Assembly: GCA_947625515.1 (NCBI GenBank)
Contig: CANQOO010000001.1
Coordinates: forward strand, 186,001 to 250,000
DNA from: an uncultured Clostridia bacterium
GTDB lineage: Bacteria > Bacillota > Clostridia > Christensenellales > UBA1242
Direction: 5' to 3'
DNA length: 64,000 nucleotides
Numbering within the stretch: position 1 is the first letter of the stretch; the number at the start of each line of letters is the position of its first letter. Below the pieces are notes generated by a model. That model was given only the letters and a program-made list of their open reading frames with translations. It had not been told where the DNA came from and made no database searches. A program made the position numbers and the translations under genes. Positions 17,749 through 26,466 of the stretch are shown piece after piece.

Positions 17749-18110
17749 ATTTGAAGAAGAAAAAGTTGAAGAATTTTGTTAAATTTTTTCTTCTCATTTT
17801 TAAAAAATGTCACAACATTTCAAACATATTTGCAGCAACTTTAAACAGATTTTGTAATGAAATATAAAGAAAATTTAGAACTTATTTTTCAAAATATATC
17901 AAAAAAAACGCCATTTTTGGGCGTTTTTTGAATTTTTAATTTTATTTATTATTTTTAATTTTGTTTTTCACTTGTTTTTCTACTTAAATTTTTGTTTAAA
18001 TTTTCGTTAAACTTTTGTTTAATTTTTCATTAATTTCTTGATAATTCAGTTTGTTTTTAAGACAAAAATTCCGGAAAAATTTTTTATTTTAAAGATTAAT
18101 TTTCACAAAT
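17749..18110. other. AT-rich convergent gap
   Basis: The gap holds one good terminator. The rest is a T-rich run of degenerate AATTTTTGTTTAA-like repeats at roughly 17940-18050, next to the gpmI stop. No gene is seen. Confidence 0.5.
17902..17930. terminator. Bidirectional intrinsic terminator
   Basis: AAAAAACGCC and GGCGTTTTTT pair perfectly around a seven-base loop. The poly-A and poly-T flanks allow use from both sides, serving the SSB-like gene and gpmI, which converge here. Confidence 0.85.
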
Positions 18111-19613
18111 TTAAAACAGTGGCTCGTCGAAAGTGCTTGGGCGTTCAATATCCATAAGTTTCAAAACGGTTGGGGCGATTGCGGCGAGGGATTTATTCTT
18201 CTTCAATTTTGCGGACTTAAATTTTTCACTGACCAAAATCACCTGAACAGGGTTTGTGGTGTGAGTGGTCAATTTGTTGCCATCGTGGTCGAACATCTCT
18301 TCTGCGTTTCCGTGGTCGGCGGTTATGATGCAGTCGCCACCAACCATAAGTGTGGCAAGGGCGACGGCGTAGGCATCCTTTTCCACACATTCAATCGCCT
18401 CCTTGGTGGCGTTGAAATTGCCGGTATGTCCAAGCATGTCCGGATTGGAAAAGTTGACAAGCACAAAGTCATATTTTTGGCTGGCAATGGCATCGAGAAC
18501 TTCTTGTGTGATTTCATTTGCTCGCATTTTTGGATATTCCGAAAAGTCCTTCACATTGATGCTGTCAATAAGTTTTCGCTCCTCGCCAGGATATGGCTTT
18601 TCAATGCCGCCGTTGAAGAAGAAGGTGACGTGAGCATATTTTGTCGTTTCAGCAATGTGAAACTGAGTTTTTCCGTTTGCTGCCAGAACCGCTGCCAGAT
18701 TGTCCTCCACCACTTTTGGAGGATAGGCGGTGTTCAGGTGTTTAAGGTCGTCCGCATATTGCGTCATGGCAGTGAAAAGAAAGTTTTTTGGATTACGCGT
18801 CTTGAACTCCTGGAAATTTGGGTCGGTGAGTGCATATGAAATTTCACGAGCACGGTCGGAGCGATAGTTGAAGAAAATCAGGCTGTCGCCATCTTGCAGG
18901 CGAGAGTTTGGGTCAATGATGGCGGGCTCGCAATATTCGTCATAAATGCCCGCGTCATAACTTGCCTGCACAGCACTTGCAGCGTCCTTCGCCTTGCTGC
19001 CTTGCCCGTCCACCAGCATTTTGTATGCTTTCTCCACGCGGTCATATCTTTTTTCGCGGTCCATGGCATACACCCTGCCAATGATTGTGCCAATTTTGGC
19101 GTTTGTCCCGGCAATTTTTTCCTCCGTCTGCTGAACAAATTTGATGCCGTCACGGATGCCGGTGTCGCGGCCATCAAGAATGGCATGGATATATATGTTT
19201 GGGATGTCAAAATTTTTTGCCATGTCAAGCAGGGCAAACATGTGCGAAATCTCAGAGTGAACGCCGCCGTTGGACAATAAGCCCATAAGGTGAAGATTGG
19301 CATGATTCTTTTCAGCATGATGCATCGCCTTCAAAAGCGCGGCATTTTGAAAGAACTTCTCGTTGGCAATTTCGCTGTCAATCGGTGCCAAGTCCTGCAA
19401 AATTTTGCGTCCCGCTCCAAGTGTGAGATGCCCAACTTCGGAATTGCCCATCACGCCTTTTGGCAGGCCCACAGCCTCGCCACTTGCCTCAATCAGGGTG
19501 TGAGGATATTCTTTTTTAAGTTTGTCTAGGTTTGGCGTGCCTTGGCTTTTGATGGCATTGCCAAATTTTTCTTTCTTTTCACCAAATCCGTCCAAAATCA
19601 CGAGTGTGACCAT
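18111..19613 (-). CDS. gpmI: 2,3-bisphosphoglycerate-independent phosphoglycerate mutase
   Basis: This glycolytic enzyme interconverts 3- and 2-phosphoglycerate using two metal ions and a phosphoserine. The product is 500 residues, close to the family norm. The catalytic serine lies in the MGNSEVGH motif near residue 57. Other signatures are ILDGRDTGIRDG, IIGRVYAMDREKRYDRVEKA and the metal ligands in FVLVNFSNPDMLGHTG and ITADHGNAEEM. I start at ATG 19613 after AAGGAG; the extra nine residues of the ORF-track start lack support. It is a stand-alone gene. Confidence 0.96.
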   Translation of the reverse strand: MVTLVILDGFGEKKEKFGNAIKSQGTPNLDKLKKEYPHTLIEASGEAVGLPKGVMGNSEVGHLTLGAGRKILQDLAPIDSEIANEKFFQNAALLKAMHHAEKNHANLHLMGLLSNGGVHSEISHMFALLDMAKNFDIPNIYIHAILDGRDTGIRDGIKFVQQTEEKIAGTNAKIGTIIGRVYAMDREKRYDRVEKAYKMLVDGQGSKAKDAASAVQASYDAGIYDEYCEPAIIDPNSRLQDGDSLIFFNYRSDRAREISYALTDPNFQEFKTRNPKNFLFTAMTQYADDLKHLNTAYPPKVVEDNLAAVLAANGKTQFHIAETTKYAHVTFFFNGGIEKPYPGEERKLIDSINVKDFSEYPKMRANEITQEVLDAIASQKYDFVLVNFSNPDMLGHTGNFNATKEAIECVEKDAYAVALATLMVGGDCIITADHGNAEEMFDHDGNKLTTHTTNPVQVILVSEKFKSAKLKKNKSLAAIAPTVLKLMDIERPSTFDEPLF

Positions 19614-19738
19614 TTTATTCTCCTTGCAATGAATGTGCATGCATGATTTTTATGCATAAATTTTTCTGCACAAATTTTTCACAAAACAATATTACATTTT
19701 TCTTGCATAAAAAGCAAACGTTTGAAGAAATTTTTCGC

Positions 19739-20329
19739 TCACTTTTGGCTGAGATGCTCGTCGAAAAGAGAATTTTGGGCAGTGTCCGCATCGGCGGGGG
19801 AGAAGAAGTTGTCCGGCGTGTTTCTGGGCGTGTCGTGCAAAGACTGTGCAAACTGTGCACCTTGCTCTTGAACGGCGTGATTTATGCGAAATTCTTGCAA
19901 ATTCTCAAAATGCACTTTTTGTGGTGCAGAAGAAGACGCGGCCGTTGCGTGCGTGCCCACCTGCTCTGCTGCCGCCTCAACATTTGCATAGGCGGGGCGG
20001 GCCTGCTGAATTTTTTCAGCAGGGAATGCTTCCATTTCCGCCGCCGCTTCTCTTTCCGCCCCACTTTCCTTTGCAGTCGCTTTTTCTGTTGCCTTTTCCT
20101 CTTTTCCCTTCTTTTTCTTTCTTTCCCAAATTTTGAAGGTGCCTTTGTTGATGATGACACGCAAAATCAGATATACGGCTCCCAGCCCAAAGAGGACGTA
20201 GAAAATCCGCGACATAATTGCCGCTTGAAAGCCGAAAAATCCAGCGATGAAGTCATATTGCAACAGTCCAATCAAAAGCCAGTTTACGCAGCCTGCCACT
20301 GTCAGCAAAAAAGAAAGAAATGTCAGCAT
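19739..20329 (-). CDS. DUF378 (YuzA-like) membrane protein with long charged tail
   Basis: The first 60 residues are a DUF378 domain with two membrane helices (LSFLLTVAGCVNWLLIGLLQ and ISRIFYVLFGLGAVYLIL form, here MSRIFYVLFGLGAVYLILRV). Ordinary DUF378 proteins end soon after. Here about 135 extra residues follow, first Lys/Glu-rich (ERKKKKGKEEKATEK), then Ala-rich, then polar, probably disordered and cytoplasmic. The ATG follows AAAGGAG. It lies upstream of gpmI on the same strand with 125 bases between. Function unknown. Confidence 0.8.
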   Translation of the reverse strand: MLTFLSFLLTVAGCVNWLLIGLLQYDFIAGFFGFQAAIMSRIFYVLFGLGAVYLILRVIINKGTFKIWERKKKKGKEEKATEKATAKESGAEREAAAEMEAFPAEKIQQARPAYANVEAAAEQVGTHATAASSSAPQKVHFENLQEFRINHAVQEQGAQFAQSLHDTPRNTPDNFFSPADADTAQNSLFDEHLSQK

Positions 20330-20479
20330 ATTTTTGCTCCTTTTTGTTTAGTATTTTTAAATTTGCAATTTTCTTGCATAAGAAAATGAATTTGTTTGTT
20401 TTGAAAATAGCATTAAGAAAAAGACGCAATTTTCCCAAAAGATGCAGCGGCAACCAATTTGAATTTTTTTGAAAATTTG

Positions 20480-20508
20480 TTGACTTTTTTGGAAAAAGTG
20501 AATATAAT
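20480..20508 (+). promoter_or_regulatory. Sigma-A promoter for greA
   Basis: TTGACT and an exact TATAAT are separated by 17 bases. The transcript would begin near 20515, giving a leader of about 75 bases before greA. Confidence 0.8.
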
Positions 20509-20529
20509 ATAGGGGTTGAACACAAAAGG

Positions 20530-20566
20530 AAAGTGGATAGGTGTGTCCACTTTCGTGTGTTTTTTT
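20530..20566 (+). promoter_or_regulatory. Terminator-like hairpin in greA leader (possible attenuator)
   Basis: AAAGTGGA and TCCACTTT pair perfectly around an eight-base loop within the predicted greA leader. CGTGTG and then seven Ts follow. ACAC upstream can extend the stem with GTGT downstream. The structure lies between the promoter and the greA ribosome-binding site, so it could stop transcription early. Control by Gre activity or polymerase pausing is inference. Confidence 0.55.
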
Positions 20567-20589
20567 CAATTGTAATAAGGAGATTTGTT

Positions 20590-21060
20590 ATGGAAAAACA
20601 TTATCTTACGCCAGAAGGGAAAAAACTACTTGAAGAGAAACTAAATCTCTATAAAACTGTAAAACGTCCGGAAAACGCAAAGCGTATTGGCGTGGCTCGC
20701 GAGTTTGGCGATTTGTCCGAGAATGCAGAATATGATGCCGCCAAAGACGAACAAGCACAGATTGAAGCCGAAATTGCCGAGATGGAGAGCATCCTTTTGA
20801 GTGCCGAGGTGATTGACACAACAAAAATCAACGGCAATGTCATCTCTGTTGGCTGCAAAGTTAAACTCTATGACGAAGAATTTGACGAAGAAGTGGAATA
20901 TCGCATCACAGGTTCAAGCGAAAGCGACCCTAGAAACGGCATAATCAGCAACGTTTCGCCAGTCGGGAAGGCTCTTATTGGGCATAAAAAAGGGGAAACT
21001 GTCACTGTGCAAACGCCAGGCGGGGCAATTTCTTACAAAATCGTTTCCATTGTCGTTTGA
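20590..21060 (+). CDS. greA: Transcription elongation factor GreA
   Basis: GreA enters the polymerase secondary channel and stimulates cleavage of backtracked RNA. The 156-residue length is typical. It has an N-terminal coiled coil (residues 1-75) with the tip motif EFGDLSENAEYDAAKDEQ, whose acidic residues act in cleavage, and a C-terminal globular domain (NGIISNVSPVGKALIGHKKG). The ATG follows AAGGAG; the ORF-track start at 20533 falls within the leader hairpin. Confidence 0.96.
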   Translation: MEKHYLTPEGKKLLEEKLNLYKTVKRPENAKRIGVAREFGDLSENAEYDAAKDEQAQIEAEIAEMESILLSAEVIDTTKINGNVISVGCKVKLYDEEFDEEVEYRITGSSESDPRNGIISNVSPVGKALIGHKKGETVTVQTPGGAISYKIVSIVV

Positions 21061-21167
21061 TTTTTTTGATATTTTTGCAACTGCGACGAGGCATTTTTTG
21101 CCAGAAAAAATTGTGCTGCGGCATAAATTTCAATTATTTTCAAAAAAAACTGAAATTTGCTTTTGAA

Positions 21168-21195
21168 TTTGCCTATCTTTGTGATATGCTATAAC
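21168..21195 (+). promoter_or_regulatory. Possible promoter for membrane protein gene
   Basis: TTTGCC and TATAAC are separated by 16 bases, just ahead of the start at 21211. The -35 match is poor. Confidence 0.4.
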
Positions 21196-21210
21196 TAGGT
21201 TTGATTTGAT

Positions 21211-22128
21211 ATGATGTTTTTATATTCTCTGAAACTTTTGGGTTCAAGTTGGGTGAAGGCTCTCAAATTTTTCCTCTATTATGTGGTTATTTGGGGGATT
21301 TGTGTTGCCCTGCTTTTGCCGTGTTTCTTCGAATTTAAAACTTTGCTCTCTGCGGGGCTTGCCGACATTGGCAGCTCCCTTGGCGGCGTGTTCACAGGCG
21401 GGCTGGGTGTGGGACTTCACAACTGCATTCTTGCCGTCGCTGACACTTTCGTGAAAGCAATTCAAACAAATGTCGGGCTTGTTGTGTATGGGCTTTTGGT
21501 GCTTTTCATTTTGGTCCCATTTTTGATAAACATTGGTAAATACGCGTTCTGCCAAATGCTTTATTCCTATATGACCAGCAAAAACAAGGTGGGCTTTTTC
21601 AGTGCTCTTGTCAAGGGGCTGAGGCGTTCGGTGTTTTTTGCTCTTTTCAAAACACTCTTTGCCGACCTATTCATTGTCCTGACGCTTGGCTGCGTGTATG
21701 GACTTGCCCTCGTAAGCGACCCAACTTTTGTGGCTCACATTCTGCCTTGGGCACTTTTTGCCAGCATGGTGCTGCTTTTCACCTTGCACGAGGTCTCCAT
21801 TTTGGGCTGGCTGCCGGCATCCATTGTGTTCAACTGCAATGCCTTTCTTGCTTGGCACAAGGGCTTCAAAGCGGTGAAAAGACATTTTTGGCCGACTTTT
21901 GGCACAACGATGCTGTATTTCATTCTGTTCTGGGCGTTGACGCTTGTGTTTGGCATCTATTGCCTTGTTGTGCTGATTCCATTCGTCACAATCATGCTGT
22001 GCTTCTATAACATGGTGATGTTCTTCTTCAGTCAGGGCATGCGATTCTATTACAACGAAAACAACATTCTCACTCCAAAAAAATTGGAAGAGGTTGACAA
22101 ATTCAGCAACGCAATCTCTTTGCTGTGA
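21211..22128 (+). CDS. Multi-pass membrane protein of unknown function
   Basis: The 305-residue protein has about six hydrophobic segments: near residues 15-40, 80-105, 135-160, 170-195, 230-260 and a final one. It is Phe- and Leu-rich, and the charged C-terminus (LTPKKLEEVDKFSNAISLL) is probably cytoplasmic. I see no transporter or enzyme motif. The start could be either of two adjacent ATGs at 21211 and 21214. It has its own weak promoter and precedes RNase J on the same strand. Confidence 0.7.
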   Translation: MMFLYSLKLLGSSWVKALKFFLYYVVIWGICVALLLPCFFEFKTLLSAGLADIGSSLGGVFTGGLGVGLHNCILAVADTFVKAIQTNVGLVVYGLLVLFILVPFLINIGKYAFCQMLYSYMTSKNKVGFFSALVKGLRRSVFFALFKTLFADLFIVLTLGCVYGLALVSDPTFVAHILPWALFASMVLLFTLHEVSILGWLPASIVFNCNAFLAWHKGFKAVKRHFWPTFGTTMLYFILFWALTLVFGIYCLVVLIPFVTIMLCFYNMVMFFFSQGMRFYYNENNILTPKKLEEVDKFSNAISLL

Positions 22129-22138
22129 GAGGTTTTTT

Positions 22139-22182
22139 ACATACAAATTTGACGACTGTCACTTTCTTTTTGTATGTCTTTT
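22139..22182 (+). terminator. Long hairpin upstream of RNase J
   Basis: ACATACAAA and TTTGTATGT pair perfectly over a 21-base loop, which itself contains a small GAC/GTC stem, and CTTTTT follows. It may be a terminator for the membrane protein gene or a structured 5' leader of the RNase J gene. Confidence 0.5.
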
Positions 22183-22237
22183 TGGGCGATTTACAGCCCT
22201 CAATTTTTTGTGGATTTTTTAAGGAGTATTAAATTTT

Positions 22238-23893
22238 ATGAACAACAAAGTGAAAATCACCTTCTTGGGCGGAGTGGGTGAAATTGGAAAAAATATGACC
22301 GCCTTTGAAATTGGCAATGAAATTATTGTCGTGGATGCAGGGCTGACTTTTCCGGGCGATGACTTGCCGGGAATTGACGTTGTCATTCCGGATTTTACGT
22401 ATCTTATCAACAACAAGGACAAGGTGAAAGCCATCATCCTCACGCACGGACACGAGGACCACATCGGTGCCATTCCGTTTTTGTTGGAGCATATCAACGC
22501 ACCAATCTATGGTTCCAGGCTGACTTTGGCACTTGTGGAGAACAAGATGCGAGAGCATCCGAAAGTGAAATATAAGGCGGTGACAGTTAAACCTAAAAAT
22601 GTTCTCAAAATTGGACAGTTTGCCGTGGAATTTATCAAAGTTTCGCACTCCATTGCCGGGTCCTTGGCACTTTGCATTTCCACGCCGGCGGGCAACATCA
22701 TTCACACGGGCGATTTCAAGATTGATTTCGAGCCGATTGATGGCGTCATGACCGACCTGCAACGCTTTGGCGAACTGGGCAAAAAGGGCGTAAATCTTTT
22801 GATGTGTGAAAGCACAAACGTCTGCCGAAAGGGCTATTCAATGAGCGAAAAGAATGTTGGACGTGCCCTCGAGGAGATTTTTAAGACTCACGCACAAAAT
22901 CGAATTTTTGTGGCTACATTTGCCTCAAACATTCATCGCTTGCAGCAAATTCTGAATTTGGCAGAAAAATATGGCAGAAAGGTTGCGTTCACTGGACGCA
23001 GCATGATTAACATTGCGGACGTTGGCCTGAAAATTGGCGAAATTCAATTCAACCGCAACAATCTTGTGGACATTGACAAAATTGACAAACTTGCTGACAG
23101 CGAACTTGTGATTGTCACCACCGGCAGCCAGGGCGAGCCGCTTTCTGCACTCACACGCATGGCGGCGGGCGACTTTAAGCAAATCAAAATTGGGCAAAAT
23201 GACCTGATTGTGTTCTCATCTTCGCCAATCCCTGGCAATGAAAAGAGTGTGTATAACGTCATCAACTCGCTTTTCTCCAAGGGTGCGGATGTGATTTATG
23301 ACGAACTTTCTGAGGTTCATGCGTCCGGGCATGCTTGCCAGGAAGAAATCAAGACAATTCACGCCCTCACCAAGCCAAAATTTTTCATTCCAATCCATGG
23401 CGAATATAGGCATCTTCGCATGCACAAACAACTTGCCATGGCTCTTGGCATGGACGAACGCAACATCATTCTTCCAATTCTGGGTGCCCAAATTGAGCTG
23501 ACGCCAAACTCTATGAAAAAGGTGGGCTTCACCACCGCCGGACAAAGGCTGATTGACGGCTATGGCATTGGCGACATGGACAGCAACGTGCTTCGCGAGC
23601 GAAAACAACTTTCCGAGGACGGCATTTGCGTGCTTGTTATGACAATCAACAACGTAAGCGGCGATGTTGTTGGCGACCCGTTCATCATCACGCGAGGGGT
23701 GGTGTATCAAGACGAGGCGGAAGCGTTTGTGCAGGACACCAAAAACATGATTATTGCCTCTTTGAAAGAACAAGATTTGCGGGGCTGCGACCCAGCGGTG
23801 ATTAAAAACACAGTCCGCCGCAATGTTTCAAACTTCATTTTCAAACGCACCAAGCGTCGCCCAATGATTTTGACCATCGTCATGCTTGACTGA
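22238..23893 (+). CDS. rnj: Ribonuclease J
   Basis: RNase J is a metallo-beta-lactamase-fold nuclease with 5'-to-3' exonuclease and endonuclease activity that carries out much of mRNA decay and rRNA maturation in Gram-positives. The 551-residue protein shows the zinc motif HGHEDHIGA near residue 69, HSIAGSLALCISTPAGNIIHTGDFK near 140, and the beta-CASP segment (TTGSQGEPLSALTRMA, EVHASGHACQEEI). The C-terminal domain ends FIFKRTKRRPMILTIVMLD. AAGGAG lies 12-13 bases ahead of the ATG, slightly far. Only one copy is in this window, so J1 versus J2 cannot be decided. Confidence 0.95.
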   Translation: MNNKVKITFLGGVGEIGKNMTAFEIGNEIIVVDAGLTFPGDDLPGIDVVIPDFTYLINNKDKVKAIILTHGHEDHIGAIPFLLEHINAPIYGSRLTLALVENKMREHPKVKYKAVTVKPKNVLKIGQFAVEFIKVSHSIAGSLALCISTPAGNIIHTGDFKIDFEPIDGVMTDLQRFGELGKKGVNLLMCESTNVCRKGYSMSEKNVGRALEEIFKTHAQNRIFVATFASNIHRLQQILNLAEKYGRKVAFTGRSMINIADVGLKIGEIQFNRNNLVDIDKIDKLADSELVIVTTGSQGEPLSALTRMAAGDFKQIKIGQNDLIVFSSSPIPGNEKSVYNVINSLFSKGADVIYDELSEVHASGHACQEEIKTIHALTKPKFFIPIHGEYRHLRMHKQLAMALGMDERNIILPILGAQIELTPNSMKKVGFTTAGQRLIDGYGIGDMDSNVLRERKQLSEDGICVLVMTINNVSGDVVGDPFIITRGVVYQDEAEAFVQDTKNMIIASLKEQDLRGCDPAVIKNTVRRNVSNFIFKRTKRRPMILTIVMLD

Positions 23894-23923
23894 CGCAAAA
23901 TTCTGAAGTTGACGGGATATAAG

Positions 23924-24538
23924 ATGAAAAAAGAAGAACTGCAAGGCGTGGGCAATTTTGAATATTTGCCCATGATAAGGCCACAGACGCAAAAACTTTT
24001 GGTGGACTTAATCACAAAATATAAGCCGGCACGGCTGCTTGAAATTGGGACTTTTTTGGGCTACAGCAGCGGCGTTTTTTTGGAGACAGACCCAAATTTG
24101 ACCGTCACAACTCTTGAAAAAGAGGAGGCAAATGCCAAGTTTGCCGCCAAAAATCTGGAAAAATTTGGCAGCCGCGTGCAAATTGTGCAGGGGGATGCCT
24201 ATGACTTCTTGCAGAAGGCGGCATTGCTGGTGCGAGAGGACAAAGACGCCACTTTTGACTTCATTTTTTTGGATGGCCCCAAGGGGCAATACATCAAATA
24301 TCTGCCGCTGCTGAGAGAATTGCTCTCACCCGGCGGCTTGCTTGTGGCGGACGACATTTTGTTCCACGGAATGGTGGAGCAGGACGGGTTTGTCAAACAC
24401 AAACACCGCTCCATCGTCCAGCATCTGCGGGATTTTCGCGAGGCGTTAAGGCAGTACGAAGATTTTGAAACGCAGTTTTATGATTTTGAGGACGGCGTTT
24501 CGGTCAGCGTCAAAAAAACTAAAAACATTGCAAAATAG
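23924..24538 (+). CDS. O-methyltransferase of the COG4122 (YrrM) family
   Basis: The 204-residue protein is a class I SAM-dependent methyltransferase. The SAM loop is LLEIGTFLGYSSGVFL near residue 35, followed by VTTLEKEEANAKFAAKN, then DFIFLDGPKGQYIKYLP with the metal-binding Asp, and GGLLVADDILFHG. Relatives include catechol-type methyltransferases and TrmR/YrrM, which acts on tRNA wobble uridine. I prefer ATG 23924 over the TTG at 23909. It sits 30 bases after RNase J, so the two may be co-transcribed, which would fit an RNA substrate, though that is inference. Confidence 0.85.
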   Translation: MKKEELQGVGNFEYLPMIRPQTQKLLVDLITKYKPARLLEIGTFLGYSSGVFLETDPNLTVTTLEKEEANAKFAAKNLEKFGSRVQIVQGDAYDFLQKAALLVREDKDATFDFIFLDGPKGQYIKYLPLLRELLSPGGLLVADDILFHGMVEQDGFVKHKHRSIVQHLRDFREALRQYEDFETQFYDFEDGVSVSVKKTKNIAK

Positions 24539-24549
24539 GGCAAAATTGT

Positions 24550-24577
24550 TTGTAATTTTGTCTTTTTTTGTTAAAAT
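24550..24577 (+). promoter_or_regulatory. Possible promoter for PAP2-tsaE-tsaB
   Basis: TTGTAA and TAAAAT are separated by 16 bases, eight bases ahead of the PAP2 start. If used, the leader would be extremely short. Confidence 0.4.
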
Positions 24578-24584
24578 AAGGCGT

Positions 24585-25172
24585 ATGGAATTTGAACTTA
24601 GAATTATTGAATTTTTGCAGGCGGGCAGAACTCCCTTCTTTGACACTTTTTTCCAACTGATTTCAGTGCTTGGAAGTTTTGTGGGAGTGATTTTTCTTTG
24701 CGTGCTGCTGTTGATTTTCAATCGGTCTTTGCTGCCGTGGTATCTGGGCTCATATGGCTTGGTGCTTGGCGTTGTCAGGCTGCTGAAATTTTTGGTCAAG
24801 CGTGTAAGGCCATATAACGCGGTGGACAGCATCGTCAGCATAGGCGACGTTGTGCAGGATTATTCCTTCCCAAGCGGACATGTGGCGTGTGCCACGGCAA
24901 TCGCCATTTTCCTTGGGCTGTTTCTCTTCACCTATTTCAAAAAGCGAGGAGAACGCACGCTGGTGGTTTTGTCCTGCGGGGCGTATGTGGCACTGGTGGC
25001 ACTTTCCAGGATGTATCTTGGCAAGCATTATCTGACAGACATAATTGGAGGCTTTGCAATTTCCGCCGTCATTTGCGTGGCGGGCATTGTTGCGATGCTG
25101 TGTTTTATGATTCACAAATTGAAAGAGGCAGGCTTGATTGACGGCATTGAATGGCGTAGGAGGCGAAAATGA
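24585..25172 (+). CDS. PAP2-family membrane phosphatase
   Basis: PAP2 proteins remove phosphate from lipid pyrophosphates or phosphatidate at the membrane; undecaprenyl-pyrophosphate is a common substrate. The 195-residue protein has the three-part phosphatase motif intact: KFLVKRVRP, FPSGHVACAT and SRMYLGKHYLTD. About five membrane helices surround them. The start is ATG 24585 preceded by AAGG; the ORF-track start at 24465 lies inside the methyltransferase gene. Its end overlaps tsaE by four bases. Confidence 0.9.
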   Translation: MEFELRIIEFLQAGRTPFFDTFFQLISVLGSFVGVIFLCVLLLIFNRSLLPWYLGSYGLVLGVVRLLKFLVKRVRPYNAVDSIVSIGDVVQDYSFPSGHVACATAIAIFLGLFLFTYFKKRGERTLVVLSCGAYVALVALSRMYLGKHYLTDIIGGFAISAVICVAGIVAMLCFMIHKLKEAGLIDGIEWRRRRK

Positions 25173-25618
25173 AAGTTAAAATGGAAGTGTCAAGTCTTGG
25201 GCAGTTGGCGGAACTTGGCAAGGCGTTTGCTGCGGCTCTGCAAAAGCCGATGATTGTTGTGCTTAAAGGCGACCTTGGGGCGGGCAAGACAACTTTTGTG
25301 AAAATGGTTGCAGCCGCACTTGGCTGCTTTGAAGAGGTGACCAGCCCCACTTTTGCACTTCTGAACACCTATCACACGCCAAAATTTCCAATCTATCACT
25401 TTGACATGTATCGGCTGGAAGGCGTAGAGGCCGCTCGGGAACTTGGCTTTGATGAATATTTCGATAAGTCTCGCTTGGACGGAGTTGTGTTTGTGGAGTG
25501 GCCGGAAAATGTGGAGGGGCTGATTGGCGAGGCGGATTTTGAAGTTGAAATTTCTAAAATTGACGAACGCAAACGTCTTTTTGTCATATCCCCTGCAAAG
25601 AAAGAAAAGCAAATTTGA
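25169..25618 (+). CDS. tsaE: tRNA threonylcarbamoyladenosine biosynthesis ATPase TsaE
   Basis: TsaE is the small ATPase that works with TsaB and TsaD to make t6A at position 37 of ANN-decoding tRNAs. The 149-residue protein has Walker A GDLGAGKTTFVK near residue 33, the SPTFAL strand and YHFDMYRLEG, and WPENVEG near the end, all typical. ATGA overlaps the PAP2 stop. tsaB follows after 127 bases; tsaD is not in the window. Confidence 0.95.
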   Translation: MKVKMEVSSLGQLAELGKAFAAALQKPMIVVLKGDLGAGKTTFVKMVAAALGCFEEVTSPTFALLNTYHTPKFPIYHFDMYRLEGVEAARELGFDEYFDKSRLDGVVFVEWPENVEGLIGEADFEVEISKIDERKRLFVISPAKKEKQI

Positions 25619-25745
25619 AGTAGAATTGATGCAGTTGATTTATAAGATGTTTAAAAAAGATAAAACGATGCTAGAAATCTATTCAACAAATTAAAGAACG
25701 AGAAAAATAACAAGATTGATGAGAGAAGATTAAAGAGGTGAATTG

Positions 25746-26414
25746 ATGCTGGTGATAAACACTGCATTCATGCAGGCAAACTTGGCACTCTCGACGCCGG
25801 ATGGGCGAGAGTTTTTTTGCGATTTGGACGCAAACACGAAACACAGCGAAAATGTGCTTAGGCTGATTGACAAACTTTGCCAGGACGCAAAAATTGACGT
25901 TTTGGATGTGCAGGATGTGTCGATTGTGATTGGTCCAGGGTCGTTCACAGGGCTGCGTATCGGGGCGGCAATTGCCAAGGCTCTTGCATGCGTAAACAAA
26001 AACTTGCGGCTTATTCCAATGTCATCCTTGGAACTTATGGCATATATTCATTGCAAGCAAGCGAAAGTGCCAGGCGATTTTGTTTGTGCTTTAAATGCCC
26101 TCTCAAATTTATATTTCGTGGCATATTTTGACAAAAATGGAATAAAATTGAAAGAAGCACAGTTGGTCAAGGGTGAAGAGTTTGAGAAAATTGCTTGCCA
26201 AAAGGTGATTTTGAAGGGCGATTTGTCGCCAAAAGAGGTGAGAAATTGTGCCGAAGTTGAAATCACTGGCAAGACGCTTTTGGAGTTTGCACAAAAGCTG
26301 GCGGCGGAAGGCGTGTGCTGCGATGTGGGGCAGTTGAACCCAACTTATCTAAGACTTTCACAGGCGGAGGACCAGCTGTTAAAAAAGAATGAAAATTTTC
26401 CGCAAAACAGTTGA
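25746..26414 (+). CDS. tsaB: tRNA threonylcarbamoyladenosine biosynthesis protein TsaB
   Basis: TsaB is an ASKHA-fold scaffold that binds TsaD in the t6A complex. The 222-residue product begins MLVINTAFMQANLALSTPDG and has the GPGSFTGLRIGAAIAKAL motif near residue 62, diagnostic of TsaB. ATG 25746 follows AGAGGTG; the TTG one codon earlier is less likely. The direct repeat AATTGATGC occurs after the tsaE stop (25627) and again at this start, within the 127-base spacer. The stop codon overlaps the -35 of the next promoter. Confidence 0.93.
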   Translation: MLVINTAFMQANLALSTPDGREFFCDLDANTKHSENVLRLIDKLCQDAKIDVLDVQDVSIVIGPGSFTGLRIGAAIAKALACVNKNLRLIPMSSLELMAYIHCKQAKVPGDFVCALNALSNLYFVAYFDKNGIKLKEAQLVKGEEFEKIACQKVILKGDLSPKEVRNCAEVEITGKTLLEFAQKLAAEGVCCDVGQLNPTYLRLSQAEDQLLKKNENFPQNS

Positions 26415-26439
26415 CAAATAAGTGCGATATATGTAAAAT
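26411..26439 (+). promoter_or_regulatory. Strong sigma-A promoter for acidic zinc-ribbon gene
   Basis: An exact TTGACA, overlapping the tsaB stop, is followed after 17 bases by TAAAAT. The start codon lies 27 bases downstream with AAAGGAG between. Confidence 0.8.
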
Positions 26440-26466
26440 GCCAAGAGAAAAAAGGAGAAAACTTTT

